Assembly: GCF_900142725.1 (NCBI RefSeq)
Contig: NZ_FRBW01000001.1
Coordinates: forward strand, 1,240,001 to 1,304,000
Origin: Roseibium suaedae
GTDB taxonomy: Bacteria > Pseudomonadota > Alphaproteobacteria > Rhizobiales > Stappiaceae
Reading direction: 5' to 3'
DNA length: 64,000 nt
Part shown: one piece after another, positions 33,916 to 42,513 of the stretch
Layout: each line of letters starts with the position of its first letter
How positions within the stretch are numbered: the first letter of the stretch is position 1
Translations under genes and position numbers: made by a program
The notes under the pieces: model-generated
Database searches by the model: none
The model's input: the letters and a program-made list of their open reading frames with translations, nothing else
Told to the model about the DNA's origin: nothing

Positions 33916-33931
33916 TGTGATCTGGATCACA
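33916..33931 (+). promoter_or_regulatory. Perfect CRP-type operator before ABC importer operon
   Basis: TGTGATCTGGATCACA is a perfect TGTGA-N6-TCACA site. It lies 27 bp after the cyclase stop and 134 bp before the first ABC gene. A TTGATT hexamer at 33933-33938 and a TGCTAA-like -10 near 33957 would place the operator close to a class II activator position. cAMP-CRP control of the importer is inferred. Confidence 0.7.
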
Positions 33932-34049
33932 CTTGATTCATTTCCTCCCTACCCATTGCTAAGTTGCTGGTAATTGTGGTTGTCTTTCGACCCGGCGCTG
34001 TCCTTTAGTGTCAGCAGGAACACGCTTTACCGGGCGGGAGGAAGTGGCA

Positions 34050-35936
34050 GTGGATGTTTTGACGATCGATGGCCTGACTGTCGATTTTCATACGGCTGAG
34101 GGGCGTACCCGTGCAGTGGACAATGTGTCCTTCACGGTTCCCCAGAACCGGACCGTGGCACTCGTGGGAGAGTCCGGTTCCGGCAAGACCGTCATTTCCC
34201 AGACCATCATGGGACTTCTGCCGCCTGCTGCCAAAATTGCCAGTGGCCGCGTGCTGCTCGCCGACCCGAGTGGCAGCTCCGAGCCGGTCGATATTGCGGC
34301 CCTTGAGCGCAAGGGGCCGGTCATGCGCAGCCTGCGCGGCAACCGGGTGGCAATCATTTTCCAGGAACCGATGACGTCGCTGTCGCCGCTCCACACCATT
34401 GGTGACCAGATTGGCGAAGCCGCCATGCTGCACCGGAACGTCACCCGGCCGGAAGCGCGGGAACTGACCCGCAGCATGCTGCAGCTTGTGCATTTTCCGG
34501 ATCCGGACCGGGCTCTGGATGCCTATCCCTTCGAATTGTCCGGCGGTCTGCGCCAGCGTGCGATGATCGCCATGGCGATGATCTGCAACCCGGCCCTGTT
34601 GATCGCGGATGAGCCGACGACGGCTCTGGACGTGACAATTCAGGCGGAAATCCTGAAACTCATCAAGGATGTTCAGGCCGAGCTGAAGATGTCGGTCCTG
34701 ATGATCACCCATGACTTCGGCGTGGTCGCCAACATGGCCGATGAAGTCGTGGTGATCTATCACGGCAAGATCATGGAAAAGGGCACGGCTCAGCAGCTCT
34801 TCTCCAATCCGCAGCACGCCTATCTCAAGGCCCTGCTCAATGCGGTGCCGAGCTTCAACATGGACAAGGCAGACCGGCTGGTCCCGATCCGGCCGATTGT
34901 GGTCAATGCAGCCGATCTAAAGAGCAACCGGGTGGAATGCACCGTCCCGCCGGGCGAACCGCTGGTGGAAGTGCGCAACGCGCGCAAGTGCTTCTCCCTG
35001 CGCAAGAGCGGTCTTCTGTCGCCAAAGCCGACGGTTCTGAAGGCGCTGGATGGCGTCAATCTCACCATCCGACGGGGCGAATGCCTGGGTCTGGTGGGAG
35101 AATCCGGGTCGGGCAAGACCACGGTTGCCAACGCGGTCCTGCGGGCGCTGGATCTCAATGGTGGTCAGGTTCTTTATAACCGCGGCAAGGGGCTTCAGGA
35201 CATTTCCAAACTGTCTGGCGATGACCTCATGGACTATCGCCGCCGCGTGCAGCTGATCTTCCAGGACCCGTTCTCCTCGCTGAACCCGCGCATGACCGTG
35301 AACGACATCCTGACCGAGCCGCTGCAGATCCACGGGATCGGCACGCCGGCGGAACAGGCCGAACGCGCCCGGTCGCTGATGAGCCTCGTGGGGCTCGATG
35401 CGCGCTATCTGCGCCGTTATCCCCATTCCTTCTCCGGCGGTCAGCGTCAGCGTATCGGCATCGCCCGGGCGCTGGCTCTCAATCCGGAATTCATCCTCTG
35501 CGATGAGCCGACCTCCGCACTCGACGTGTCGGTTCAGGCGCAGATCCTCAATCTGCTGCAGGATCTCAAGCGGGATCTCAATCTCACCTACCTGTTCGTC
35601 AGCCATAACCTGGCGGTGGTCGATTATATCGCCGACCGGATCGCCGTGATGTGCCGTGGACGGGTGGTCGAGGTTGGGGAGACCCGCGAAGTGGTCAGCA
35701 ACCCGCTGCACCCCTACACCAAGGCGCTGCTGGCCGCGGTTCCCGAACCGGACCTCAATGCGCCGCTCGATTTTTCCGCTCTTGGAGCCCAGCGGGCTTC
35801 TGATCCGGCCAGCTGGCCGGAGCCCTACCGTCTGACTGATCAGATGGAGCCGGTGCTTGTTGAACAAGAAAAAGATCATTTTGTCTGTGCGCCGGGGCTT
35901 GCTTCTTCCGGTGCCGCGAGGGGGACTGCAGCATGA
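34050..35936 (+). CDS. Dual-NBD ABC importer ATPase (DppD-DppF/YejF-type fusion)
   Basis: A 628-residue cytosolic ATPase with two complete nucleotide-binding domains for a peptide/opine/oligosaccharide-type (PepT class) importer. NBD1: Walker [10 protein letters not shown]-loop [14 protein letters not shown], signature LSGGLRQR, Walker [16 protein letters not shown]2: Walker [10 protein letters not shown]-loop [11 protein letters not shown], signature FSGGQRQR, Walker [13 protein letters not shown]. Each has a C-terminal oligopeptide/dipeptide-type extension ([33 protein letters not shown]). The start at GTG 34050 follows GGGAGGAA; the open frame reaches back to 34008. It is the first gene of the operon and overlaps the binding-protein gene (ATGA). 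Confidence 0.92.
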   Translation: MDVLTIDGLTVDFHTAEGRTRAVDNVSFTVPQNRTVALVGESGSGKTVISQTIMGLLPPAAKIASGRVLLADPSGSSEPVDIAALERKGPVMRSLRGNRVAIIFQEPMTSLSPLHTIGDQIGEAAMLHRNVTRPEARELTRSMLQLVHFPDPDRALDAYPFELSGGLRQRAMIAMAMICNPALLIADEPTTALDVTIQAEILKLIKDVQAELKMSVLMITHDFGVVANMADEVVVIYHGKIMEKGTAQQLFSNPQHAYLKALLNAVPSFNMDKADRLVPIRPIVVNAADLKSNRVECTVPPGEPLVEVRNARKCFSLRKSGLLSPKPTVLKALDGVNLTIRRGECLGLVGESGSGKTTVANAVLRALDLNGGQVLYNRGKGLQDISKLSGDDLMDYRRRVQLIFQDPFSSLNPRMTVNDILTEPLQIHGIGTPAEQAERARSLMSLVGLDARYLRRYPHSFSGGQRQRIGIARALALNPEFILCDEPTSALDVSVQAQILNLLQDLKRDLNLTYLFVSHNLAVVDYIADRIAVMCRGRVVEVGETREVVSNPLHPYTKALLAAVPEPDLNAPLDFSALGAQRASDPASWPEPYRLTDQMEPVLVEQEKDHFVCAPGLASSGAARGTAA

Positions 35937-37831
35937 AGTTTTGGAAGGGAATTGGCGCATCCGCGCTGGTTTTCACTGCCTTGTCGTCTTGGCCGGCGCT
36001 TGCGCTGGACCTGAAGGAAACGCCGGGAATTGACAGCAGTCTGCCGCCTGTTAGCGAGCGCGTGCCGGCAGAACCCCTGATCGTGGACATGGCGGCGCGT
36101 GGCCGGACCACGGGCACGCCAGGCGGCACACTCGACACCCTGATCGGCCGGGCCAAGGATGTCCGCCTGATCAATGTCTGGGGCTATGCCCGTCTCGTCG
36201 GCTACAACGAGAAGCTGGAACTGGTTCCCGATATCCTCGAGGCCTTCGAGGTCGAGGAAGGCCGCATCTTCACACTGCACACCCGCAAGGGCCACAAGTG
36301 GTCCGATGGCCAGCCCTTCGGCGCTGAGGATCTTCGCTATTATTTCGAAGATGTGGCGATGAACGAGGAGCTGAACCCGGCCGGACTGCCGCCGTTCCTG
36401 ATGGTTGACGGCAAGGGTCCCAAGTTCGAGATGCTGGATGAGACCACCGTCCGCTACACCTGGGACAAGCCGAACCCGCTGTTCCTGCCGGAGCTGGCCA
36501 AGTCCAGCCCGCCGTTCATCTACCGGCCTGCCCATTATCTCAAGCAGTTCCACGCCAAATTCGGCAAGCCCGAGTTCATCGAGGAAAAGGCCGGGGCAAT
36601 GAAGGCGCGCGGCTGGGCGCCGCTGCACAACAAGCTGGACGACATGTACAACGCGCAGAACCCGGATCTGCCATCGCTTCAGCCCTGGGTGCGCATGGAG
36701 GGGGAAAGTGACCGCCGCTTTGTGCTCAACCGCAATCCCTATTATCACCGGGTCGACAGCACCGGACAGCAGCTGCCCTATATCGACAAGGTCATCATGA
36801 CCGTTGCCGATGGCAAGCTGATTGCCGCCAAGACCCAGGCCGGCGAGAGCGACCTACAGGCCCGTAACCTGTCCTTCTCCGACATCACTGTCCTGAAGCA
36901 GGGCGAGGCCCAGAGCGGCTACACCACGGCTCTGTGGACCAACACCAAGGGCTCGGAGATTTCCATTCTTCCGAACCTGACGGTGAAGGATCCGGTCTGG
37001 CGTGAATTGCTCCGGGACAAGCGTTTCCGCCATGCGCTTTCCCTCGGCATCGACCGGGACATGATCAACCGCACCCTGTTCTTCGGGTTGGGCAAGTCCG
37101 GCAATGACACGGTGCTGGACATCAGCCCGCTCTACAAGGCCGGCTACCGGACCGAATGGGCCCAGTATGATCCGGAGCAGGCCAACGCGCTGCTGGACGA
37201 GATCGGACTGACCGAACGCCGCGGCGATGGTGTGCGCATGATGAAGGACGGCCGTCCGCTGGAAATCATCGTGGAAACCTTCGGTGAGCACCAGTCCCAT
37301 GACGATGCCCTGGAGCTCGTGGCCGAGACCTGGAAGGAAATCGGCGTCAAGCTGTTCATCAAGCCGAGCCAGCGCGACATCGTGCGCGACCGGGCAGTGA
37401 CTGGCGATCTGGTCATGTCGGTCTGGTCCGGTTTCGAAAACGGCATCCCGACGTCGGAAATGCCGCCGAGCGACTTTGCGCCGACCAGCGGTGACTTCCT
37501 GTCCTGGCATTCCTGGGGTGACTATTACGAAACGCAAGGTGCCGGCGGTGAAAAGCCCGACTGGGCCCCGGCGGTTCGTCTGATGGACCTCTACCAGTCC
37601 TGGCTGGGATCGGCGACGGCAGAAGAACGCGGCAAGATCTGGGAGGAGATGCTGCAGATCCATGCGGATGAAACCATCCACATCGGCCTGGTGTCGGAAG
37701 TGCCGCAACCGGTTGTCATAAACGGCGTGCAGAATGTGCCGCTGACGGCGATCTACGGCTGGGATCCGGGAGCTCAGTTCGGTATTCACCGCATGGACGA
37801 GTTCTTCCTTGACGAGAAGCACCGCCGTTAA
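35933..37831 (+). CDS. ABC importer periplasmic binding protein (SBP_bac_5 family)
   Basis: A 632-residue periplasmic substrate-binding protein. A signal peptide (IGASALVFTALSSWPALA) precedes cluster-C features: DILEAFEVEEGRIFTLHTRKG, KWSDGQPFGAEDLRYYFEDV, RHALSLGIDRDMINRTLF and a long C-terminal lobe. At over 600 residues it is longer than DppA or OppA (about 535) and closer to the AgpA/YejA-like members that take up oligosaccharides or unusual peptides. The ligand is not determined. The ATG overlaps the ATPase gene stop by four bases. A GC hairpin follows the gene, as is common when the binding protein is needed in excess. Confidence 0.9.
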   Translation: MKFWKGIGASALVFTALSSWPALALDLKETPGIDSSLPPVSERVPAEPLIVDMAARGRTTGTPGGTLDTLIGRAKDVRLINVWGYARLVGYNEKLELVPDILEAFEVEEGRIFTLHTRKGHKWSDGQPFGAEDLRYYFEDVAMNEELNPAGLPPFLMVDGKGPKFEMLDETTVRYTWDKPNPLFLPELAKSSPPFIYRPAHYLKQFHAKFGKPEFIEEKAGAMKARGWAPLHNKLDDMYNAQNPDLPSLQPWVRMEGESDRRFVLNRNPYYHRVDSTGQQLPYIDKVIMTVADGKLIAAKTQAGESDLQARNLSFSDITVLKQGEAQSGYTTALWTNTKGSEISILPNLTVKDPVWRELLRDKRFRHALSLGIDRDMINRTLFFGLGKSGNDTVLDISPLYKAGYRTEWAQYDPEQANALLDEIGLTERRGDGVRMMKDGRPLEIIVETFGEHQSHDDALELVAETWKEIGVKLFIKPSQRDIVRDRAVTGDLVMSVWSGFENGIPTSEMPPSDFAPTSGDFLSWHSWGDYYETQGAGGEKPDWAPAVRLMDLYQSWLGSATAEERGKIWEEMLQIHADETIHIGLVSEVPQPVVINGVQNVPLTAIYGWDPGAQFGIHRMDEFFLDEKHRR

Positions 37832-37847
37832 GCCCGGGAAAGTTCTT

Positions 37848-37873
37848 GCGCGTCCGGGCCTGCCCGGGCGCGC
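37848..37873 (+). terminator. Intra-operon GC hairpin after the binding-protein gene
   Basis: GCGCGTCCGG and CCGGGCGCGC pair (one G-U in RNA) around GCCTGC, 16 bp after the binding-protein stop, followed by CTCATTTTG. It probably acts as a partial terminator or 3'-end stabiliser that lowers permease expression relative to the binding protein. Confidence 0.55.
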
Positions 37874-37936
37874 CTCATTTTGATAGATTATAAAAACAGT
37901 CCCTCAGAACAAACAAAGAGGGAGAGGGGAAATTTG

Positions 37937-38962
37937 ATGATCTACTACATTTTGCGCCGGATCCTTGCGATGGTCCCGACGCTGCTCATCATCAGCTTCC
38001 TGACGTTCTTCATCATTGAACTGCCGGCTGGCGATTATATTTCCAACCAGATCTCGGCCCTGAAATCGACCGGTGAATCCGCGTCCATCGCAAAGCTGGA
38101 GTTCCTGCGCAAGGAATTCGCTCTGGACCGGCCGTTTTTCGAACGTTACCTGATCTGGGTGGGGCTCTGGTCCGGCCCGCATGGGTTCGATGGTTTGCTG
38201 CAGGGTAACTGGGGCTGGTCGTTCGAGTTCGACAAGCCGGTGGAAACGGTGATCGGGCCGACGCTGCCCCTGACGGTGATCCTGAACTTCACCACCATTC
38301 TCTTCGTCTACATCGTCTCGTTCCCGATCGGCATCTATTCGGCAACCAGGCAGTATTCCTGGGGGGATTATGGCTTCACCTTCCTGGGCTATCTGGGCCT
38401 TGCCGTGCCGAACTTCCTGCTCGGCCTGATCCTGCTCTATCTCTTTAACCGCTGGTTCGGCCTGTCGGTTGGCGGGTTGATGGCGCCCGAATACATCGAT
38501 CAGGGCTGGAGCATGGGCAAGGTCTTGTCGGTGCTGGCGCATCTGATCGTGCCGACCATCGTGATCGGCACCGCCGGTACGGCTGCCATGATCCGTCGTC
38601 TGCGCGCCAATCTTCTGGACGAATTGCACAAGCAATATGTCACCACGGCCCGCGCCAAGGGCCTTTCGGAAAAGAAGCTGCTGGCCAAGTATCCCTTGCG
38701 CATGGCGCTCAACCCCTTCATTGCCGACATCGGCAACCTGATCCCGTCGCTGGTCTCCGGTTCCGTCATCGTGTCGGTGGTTCTGAACCTGCCGACGGTC
38801 GGGCCGGTGCTTTTGTCCGCGCTGCAGAGCCAGGACCAGTATCTGGCAGGCTTCATTCTTCTTTTCGTTGCTGTTTTGACCCTGATCGGAATGCTGGTGT
38901 CCGACCTGCTGCTGGCGGTGCTTGATCCGCGAATCCGGCTTGGCGGGAGGGCTGCGTCATGA
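37937..38962 (+). CDS. ABC importer permease (DppB-like)
   Basis: A 341-residue inner-membrane permease. The N-terminal MIYYILRRILAMVPTLLIISFLTFFI is the standard DppB/OppB start. About six TM helices follow, with the coupling-loop EAA motif in YVTTARAKGLSEKKLLAKYPLR. ATG 37937 follows AGAGGGGAAA; an upstream TTG at 37880 lacks a site. It pairs with the next permease (overlap ATGA at 38959) and the dual ATPase. The extracytoplasmic loop between TM1 and TM2 includes GLWSGPHGFDGLLQGNWGWS, usual for the family. Confidence 0.92.
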   Translation: MIYYILRRILAMVPTLLIISFLTFFIIELPAGDYISNQISALKSTGESASIAKLEFLRKEFALDRPFFERYLIWVGLWSGPHGFDGLLQGNWGWSFEFDKPVETVIGPTLPLTVILNFTTILFVYIVSFPIGIYSATRQYSWGDYGFTFLGYLGLAVPNFLLGLILLYLFNRWFGLSVGGLMAPEYIDQGWSMGKVLSVLAHLIVPTIVIGTAGTAAMIRRLRANLLDELHKQYVTTARAKGLSEKKLLAKYPLRMALNPFIADIGNLIPSLVSGSVIVSVVLNLPTVGPVLLSALQSQDQYLAGFILLFVAVLTLIGMLVSDLLLAVLDPRIRLGGRAAS

Positions 38963-40131
38963 CCGGGACAAAGGAAACCACGGCCGTGAGCACCCATTAC
39001 GTTCATCCAGAACCGTTCAATCCGACTGTTGCGGAGGATCTGACACCGGAGCAGGAGCGCTTCTATCAGGCCTCGCAATGGCAGATCATGTGGTGGAAGT
39101 TCCGCCGCCACAAGCTGGCCGTCTGGTCTGGCGTCATTCTGCTGCTGTTCTATCTCTGCGTTCCCTTTGCAGAGCAGATCGCGCCCTATACGCCCAACAC
39201 CCGCGACAGCCAGCATCTCTATGCCCCGCCGCAGGCCGTTCACCTGTTCCATGACGGCAAGCTCGTCGGCCCCTTCGTCTATGGCATGAAGTCCGACCTC
39301 GACATGGTCAATCTGAAGTGGGTCTTCAGCGACGACACGACCAAGGTGCAGAAGCTGCGGTTCTTCTGTTCCGGCGATACCTACGAGTTCTGGGGCCTGT
39401 TCAAGGCCAATTTCCACCTTGTCTGTCCGGCGGAGGACGGCACCCTGTTCCTGCTCGGCACGGACCGTCTGGGCCGTGACCAGTTCTCCGGTCTTGTCTA
39501 TGGCGCGCGCCTGTCGCTCACCGTCGGTCTGGTCGGCGTGACGATCGCCATTGTTCTCGGCCTGTTTTTCGGTGGCATTGCCGGGTATTTCGGCGGATTG
39601 GCCGACAACCTGATCCAGCGCCTGATCGAGATCATGCGCTCCCTGCCGGAACTGCCGCTCTGGATGGCGCTGTCCGCAGCCCTTCCGGTCACCTGGAGCC
39701 CGGTGTGGATCTATTTTGGCCTGACGGTCATTCTGGGCCTGCTCGACTGGCCGGGTCTCGCCCGCGCCGTCCGCTCCAAGCTCCTGTCCCTGCGTGAAGA
39801 AGAATATGCCAAGGCGGCGCTGCTGATGGGGGCAAAGCCCAAGCGGGTGATCACCCGGCATCTGCTGCCGGGCTTCACCAGTCACATCATCGCCTCTGCG
39901 ACCCTGTCCATCCCCTCGATGATCCTGGGGGAGACGGCCCTGTCGTTCCTGAATCTCGGCCTGCGCCGTCCCTCCGTGTCCTGGGGCGTGCTTTTGAATG
40001 AAGCGCAGAACATTTCCGTGGTGACGGTCTATCCCTGGCTCATGGCCCCGGTTATCCCGATCATCATTGTGGTTCTGGCCTTCAATTTCCTGGGCGATGG
40101 TTTGCGCGACGCGGCAGATCCCTATAAGTGA
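38959..40131 (+). CDS. ABC importer permease (DppC-like, enlarged periplasmic loop)
   Basis: A 390-residue permease. An N-terminal cytosolic segment (TPEQERFYQASQWQIMWWKFRRHKL) leads into TM1, then a periplasmic stretch of about 140 residues containing DTYEFWGLFKANFHLVC and GTDRLGRDQFSGLVYGARLS, then five TM helices with the EAA motif EEYAKAALLMGAKPKRVITRHLLPG. DppC proteins are nearer 300 residues; the long loop is shared with AgpC/YejE-type permeases. It is the last gene of the four-gene importer operon. The start overlaps the previous stop. Confidence 0.92.
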   Translation: MTGTKETTAVSTHYVHPEPFNPTVAEDLTPEQERFYQASQWQIMWWKFRRHKLAVWSGVILLLFYLCVPFAEQIAPYTPNTRDSQHLYAPPQAVHLFHDGKLVGPFVYGMKSDLDMVNLKWVFSDDTTKVQKLRFFCSGDTYEFWGLFKANFHLVCPAEDGTLFLLGTDRLGRDQFSGLVYGARLSLTVGLVGVTIAIVLGLFFGGIAGYFGGLADNLIQRLIEIMRSLPELPLWMALSAALPVTWSPVWIYFGLTVILGLLDWPGLARAVRSKLLSLREEEYAKAALLMGAKPKRVITRHLLPGFTSHIIASATLSIPSMILGETALSFLNLGLRRPSVSWGVLLNEAQNISVVTVYPWLMAPVIPIIIVVLAFNFLGDGLRDAADPYK

Positions 40132-40200
40132 TCCTCAACACCTGAAAAGAAGAGACCCGCCGCCGCAAGGCGCGATGCGGGCGCATTGTCTGGAGAATTC

Positions 40201-40797
40201 ATGTCCAAGAACGCCACCACCGCAGAAGGCTGGAACGAGGAATACGAAGCCGGCCGCTGGGCCTTTCTGCGTTCGCTGCCCGAAAGCGGCCGCTATGGCA
40301 TCATCGGCATGTGGTTGAACCTCACCGGTTGCATGGAAGAGGTTCTGGATATCGGCTGTGGTGAAGGCCTGCTTTACGAGCGCCTGCAGCCGATGGGCAT
40401 CAAGCGCTATGTCGGCATGGACCTGGCACCGTCCGCGCTGGAAATCGCCAATGTCGACCCGTCCATCGCCTCGCTGCGGGCTGGCGACATGCACACGTTC
40501 GAGCCGAAGGACGGCGAAAGCTTCTCCGCCATCGTCTTCAACGAAGTACTGCATTTCGCTGAAGACCCGGCTGCCCTCGTCGCCCGCTATGTGCCGTTCC
40601 TGAAGAAGGACGGCGTCATTGCCCTGTCCATGTATTCTCCCAAGCGTCCGGAAAGCGGTGCCAACAAGCTGATCGCCAAGCTGTGGGAAGCCACCGACGA
40701 CGCAGCGAAGTGGGAAGTTCTCGACGACTACCGCCTTGGCTCCGACAAGAAGGGCGTCACCTGGCGCATGCGCCTGGTCAAGCCGGTCACGGCTTGA
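40201..40797 (+). CDS. Class I SAM-dependent methyltransferase
   Basis: A 198-residue methyltransferase. Motif I is VLDIGCGEGLLYERL, motif II YVGMDLAPSALEIA, followed by FSAIVFNEVLHFAEDP and FLKKDGVIALSMYSP, a standard Rossmann SAM fold. The small-molecule substrate is unknown. ATG 40201 follows GGAGA. It is 69 bp downstream of the importer operon and may be a late gene of the same transcript. The last codons (KPVTA and stop) form the first copy of a 35-bp tandem repeat that continues past the stop. Confidence 0.88.
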   Translation: MSKNATTAEGWNEEYEAGRWAFLRSLPESGRYGIIGMWLNLTGCMEEVLDIGCGEGLLYERLQPMGIKRYVGMDLAPSALEIANVDPSIASLRAGDMHTFEPKDGESFSAIVFNEVLHFAEDPAALVARYVPFLKKDGVIALSMYSPKRPESGANKLIAKLWEATDDAAKWEVLDDYRLGSDKKGVTWRMRLVKPVTA

Positions 40798-40866
40798 CCC
40801 AAACAGGCAGGCCCAAGCCGGTCACGGCTTGACTAAATCAGGCAGGCTCAAGCCGGTTACGGCTTG
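40779..40866 (+). repeat. Three tandem 35-bp palindromic repeats spanning a stop codon
   Basis: The core CAAGCCGGTCACGGCTTG, itself a 7-bp inverted repeat around GTCA, occurs at 40779-40796 and 40814-40831, and with one change at 40849-40866. The period is exactly 35 bp, and the intervening GACyyAAAyCAGGCAGGCy is also repeated. The first copy encodes the methyltransferase C-terminus and stop; the others are non-coding. Confidence 0.9.
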
Positions 40867-40878
40867 AGCTGAGAGAGC

Positions 40879-40904
40879 CGGGGCAGCTTTCTAGAGTTGC
40901 CCCG
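40879..40904. terminator. Convergent-gene hairpin
   Basis: CGGGGCA and TGCCCCG pair around a 12-nt AT-richer loop, 4 bp before the end of the minus-strand gene and 82 bp after the methyltransferase stop. It probably terminates both converging transcripts together with the three repeat hairpins. No long T-tract. Confidence 0.5.
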
Positions 40905-40908
40905 CACC

Positions 40909-41355
40909 TCAAATCCAGCGGCGAACGCTCGCCTTGTAGAGCGTGTAGGTGTCGCCGAAGATCTGCTCAAGGGCCGCTTCTTCCGGTTTGATCTGCAATT
41001 CGGTGAGAACCGCAATAAACAGCGGCACGATCAGGAGACCGGTCAGGCTCCCGGTCCAGAGTGTGACGGCTGCAAGCAGCAAGGCCATTCCCAGATACAT
41101 CGGGTTTCGGGTGAGGCGGTAAAAGCCTCTCGTCACCAGCACGGAGGCGCGTTCCGGCTTCAGGGGTGTGATTGTCGTCTTTCGCAGGACGAAGGCTGCA
41201 ACCGAGTGAAGCTCCAGAACGAGGCCTGCGATCAGGCACACCAGCGCTGCAATCCGTTGACCGGGTAACTGAAGAGTTGCAAAGGGCAGCCAGAGACCTC
41301 CGGCATAAATCGCACCGGCCCCTGCGAGGGCAATGAGAGGCGGCGGGATCTTCAT
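40909..41355 (-). CDS. Membrane methyltransferase of the isoprenylcysteine-carboxylmethyltransferase/PEMT type
   Basis: A 148-residue protein with about four TM helices (PLIALAGAGAIYAGGLWLPF; IAALVCLIAGLVLELHSVAAF; YLGMALLLAAVTLWTGSL; LLIVPLFIAVLTELQI). The family signature is present: LVTRGFYRLTRNPMYLGMAL, then a distal EEAALEQIFGDTYTLYKASVRRWI, which form the SAM-binding and C-terminal elements of ICMT/PEMT-like enzymes. The substrate in bacteria is usually unknown. It starts 18 bp after the DUF3088 gene on the same strand, so the two form an operon. Confidence 0.85.
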   Translation of the reverse strand: MKIPPPLIALAGAGAIYAGGLWLPFATLQLPGQRIAALVCLIAGLVLELHSVAAFVLRKTTITPLKPERASVLVTRGFYRLTRNPMYLGMALLLAAVTLWTGSLTGLLIVPLFIAVLTELQIKPEEAALEQIFGDTYTLYKASVRRWI

Positions 41356-41373
41356 GCTGCTCTCCTCTTCGGC

Positions 41374-41679
41374 TCACGGGTGCGGCAGGGGAAAGCCGTG
41401 CCGCTCACTCAGGGCGCTGAGGATCGCGTCCTTGTCATTGATGAACCCGCCTTCCTCCAGAACCAGTACCGGAAGTGACTGGTTCTCCTCTCCCAGCAGC
41501 TCCACGATTTCCAGCCGCGGCCGCGGCCAGGCGATCCGCCGGACATCGATCCGCGCCGCCAGCTCCGGAAACGAGGCCAGCACTCCCTCCATCAAGGCAC
41601 AGTGCCAGCAATAGAAGGTCTCACCGGGGAAGGCCGGATCGGTAAAGCCCGGCTGGAGTAGGTAAAGCGTGTCGGTCAC
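41374..41679 (-). CDS. DUF3088 thioredoxin-like protein
   Basis: A 101-residue protein starting at a GTG. It begins TLYLLQPGFTDPAFPGETFYCWHCALMEGVL with a CWHC pair placed like a thioredoxin active site, and continues with SLPVLVLEEGGFINDKDAIL, where a proline precedes a beta strand as in the cis-Pro loop. It matches my memory of DUF3088, a small thioredoxin-fold family of unknown role. It precedes the membrane methyltransferase gene by 18 bp. A redox role is inferred from the fold only. Confidence 0.75.
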   Translation of the reverse strand: MTDTLYLLQPGFTDPAFPGETFYCWHCALMEGVLASFPELAARIDVRRIAWPRPRLEIVELLGEENQSLPVLVLEEGGFINDKDAILSALSERHGFPLPHP

Positions 41680-41900
41680 TGGGGAAACTCGAGGTCAGGA
41701 GTAGGAAACGGACTGCCAGATCCTACCTCGCCAGTTCCTGCTGGGAAAGAACTCGTGTGAGACAGCGACTGTTGGCGGGAATGGATGGTGCAGCCTGCCC
41801 GTTGCCAAATTGATCAGGGATGGCGTCACAAGGGAACTGCTTGCAGCGTCCTTCGAACAAGCCCGGTGACTGGGGCCGGTTCTGAGAGAGGCAGCCTGCT

Positions 41901-42458
41901 ATGACTTTGGTGAATGTGTTGAAAGAACGCTCGGTGTGGACTTATGACGTCATGGCTGCATCGTCAAACATGGGGGAGATGATCCGCGAGGATGCCATTA
42001 CCAGCGTCAATCTGGCTTTCATACAGCAACAGTCTAATGACAACGGTTTCGGACTTGGCACCACCAGTTTGCAGGGCGCCAAGCTGGAATCTGAATTCGG
42101 CGGCGACTGGATCTGGAATTACGCTGGATACACGATGTTGGTCCAGGCGAAGAAACTGGATGCCATCAAGGGGCAGGATTTCTACTCCTACAAGATCGAC
42201 ATCGATCAGTTGAGGTTGGCCATCACCTCCTGCTCTACCGGTTATTTCTCTGAGGAAAAGGCCGGAGCGTACTATGTTTTCTACAATAGCTTTCTTGAAG
42301 GCGAGAAAGAGAACATAGGTTGTCTTATGCTCAAGGCTGAGGTTTTGTGGAAAATTATTTGCGGCAGCCAGCAACAGGAACAGAAATCGGCCCAGGTCTC
42401 TCCGAAGCAGATCGAGACGGCCGGTGCTGAACCTTGGTGGAAGATATTCTCGACGTGA
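41901..42458 (+). CDS. DUF6615-like protein with a D...QAK nuclease-like motif
   Basis: A 185-residue soluble protein, more AT-rich by eye than its neighbours, flanked by a 221-bp gap upstream. It contains an acidic REDAITSVNLAF segment (E30, D31), then ESEFGGDWIWNY and LVQAKKL (D69, Q82, K84). I recall this architecture from DUF6615 proteins. The D-(about 12)-Q-x-K spacing resembles the core of Mrr-like members of the PD-(D/E)XK nuclease fold, where Q replaces E. A cysteine-rich middle section (TSCSTGYF; IGCLMLKAEVLWKIICGS) follows. It might act on DNA or RNA, possibly in defence; that is inference. The gene stands alone. Confidence 0.6.
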   Translation: MTLVNVLKERSVWTYDVMAASSNMGEMIREDAITSVNLAFIQQQSNDNGFGLGTTSLQGAKLESEFGGDWIWNYAGYTMLVQAKKLDAIKGQDFYSYKIDIDQLRLAITSCSTGYFSEEKAGAYYVFYNSFLEGEKENIGCLMLKAEVLWKIICGSQQQEQKSAQVSPKQIETAGAEPWWKIFST

Positions 42459-42513
42459 AACACTCGTGGATCCCGGGCCAGCTTCGTCCAGGATCAGTCT
42501 GCGGGTATCTCCC

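Noticed and set aside
40779-40866. Possible CRISPR array (35-bp period)
   Set aside because: The intervals between the palindromic cores are themselves repeated, there are only three units, one is coding, and no cas genes are near.
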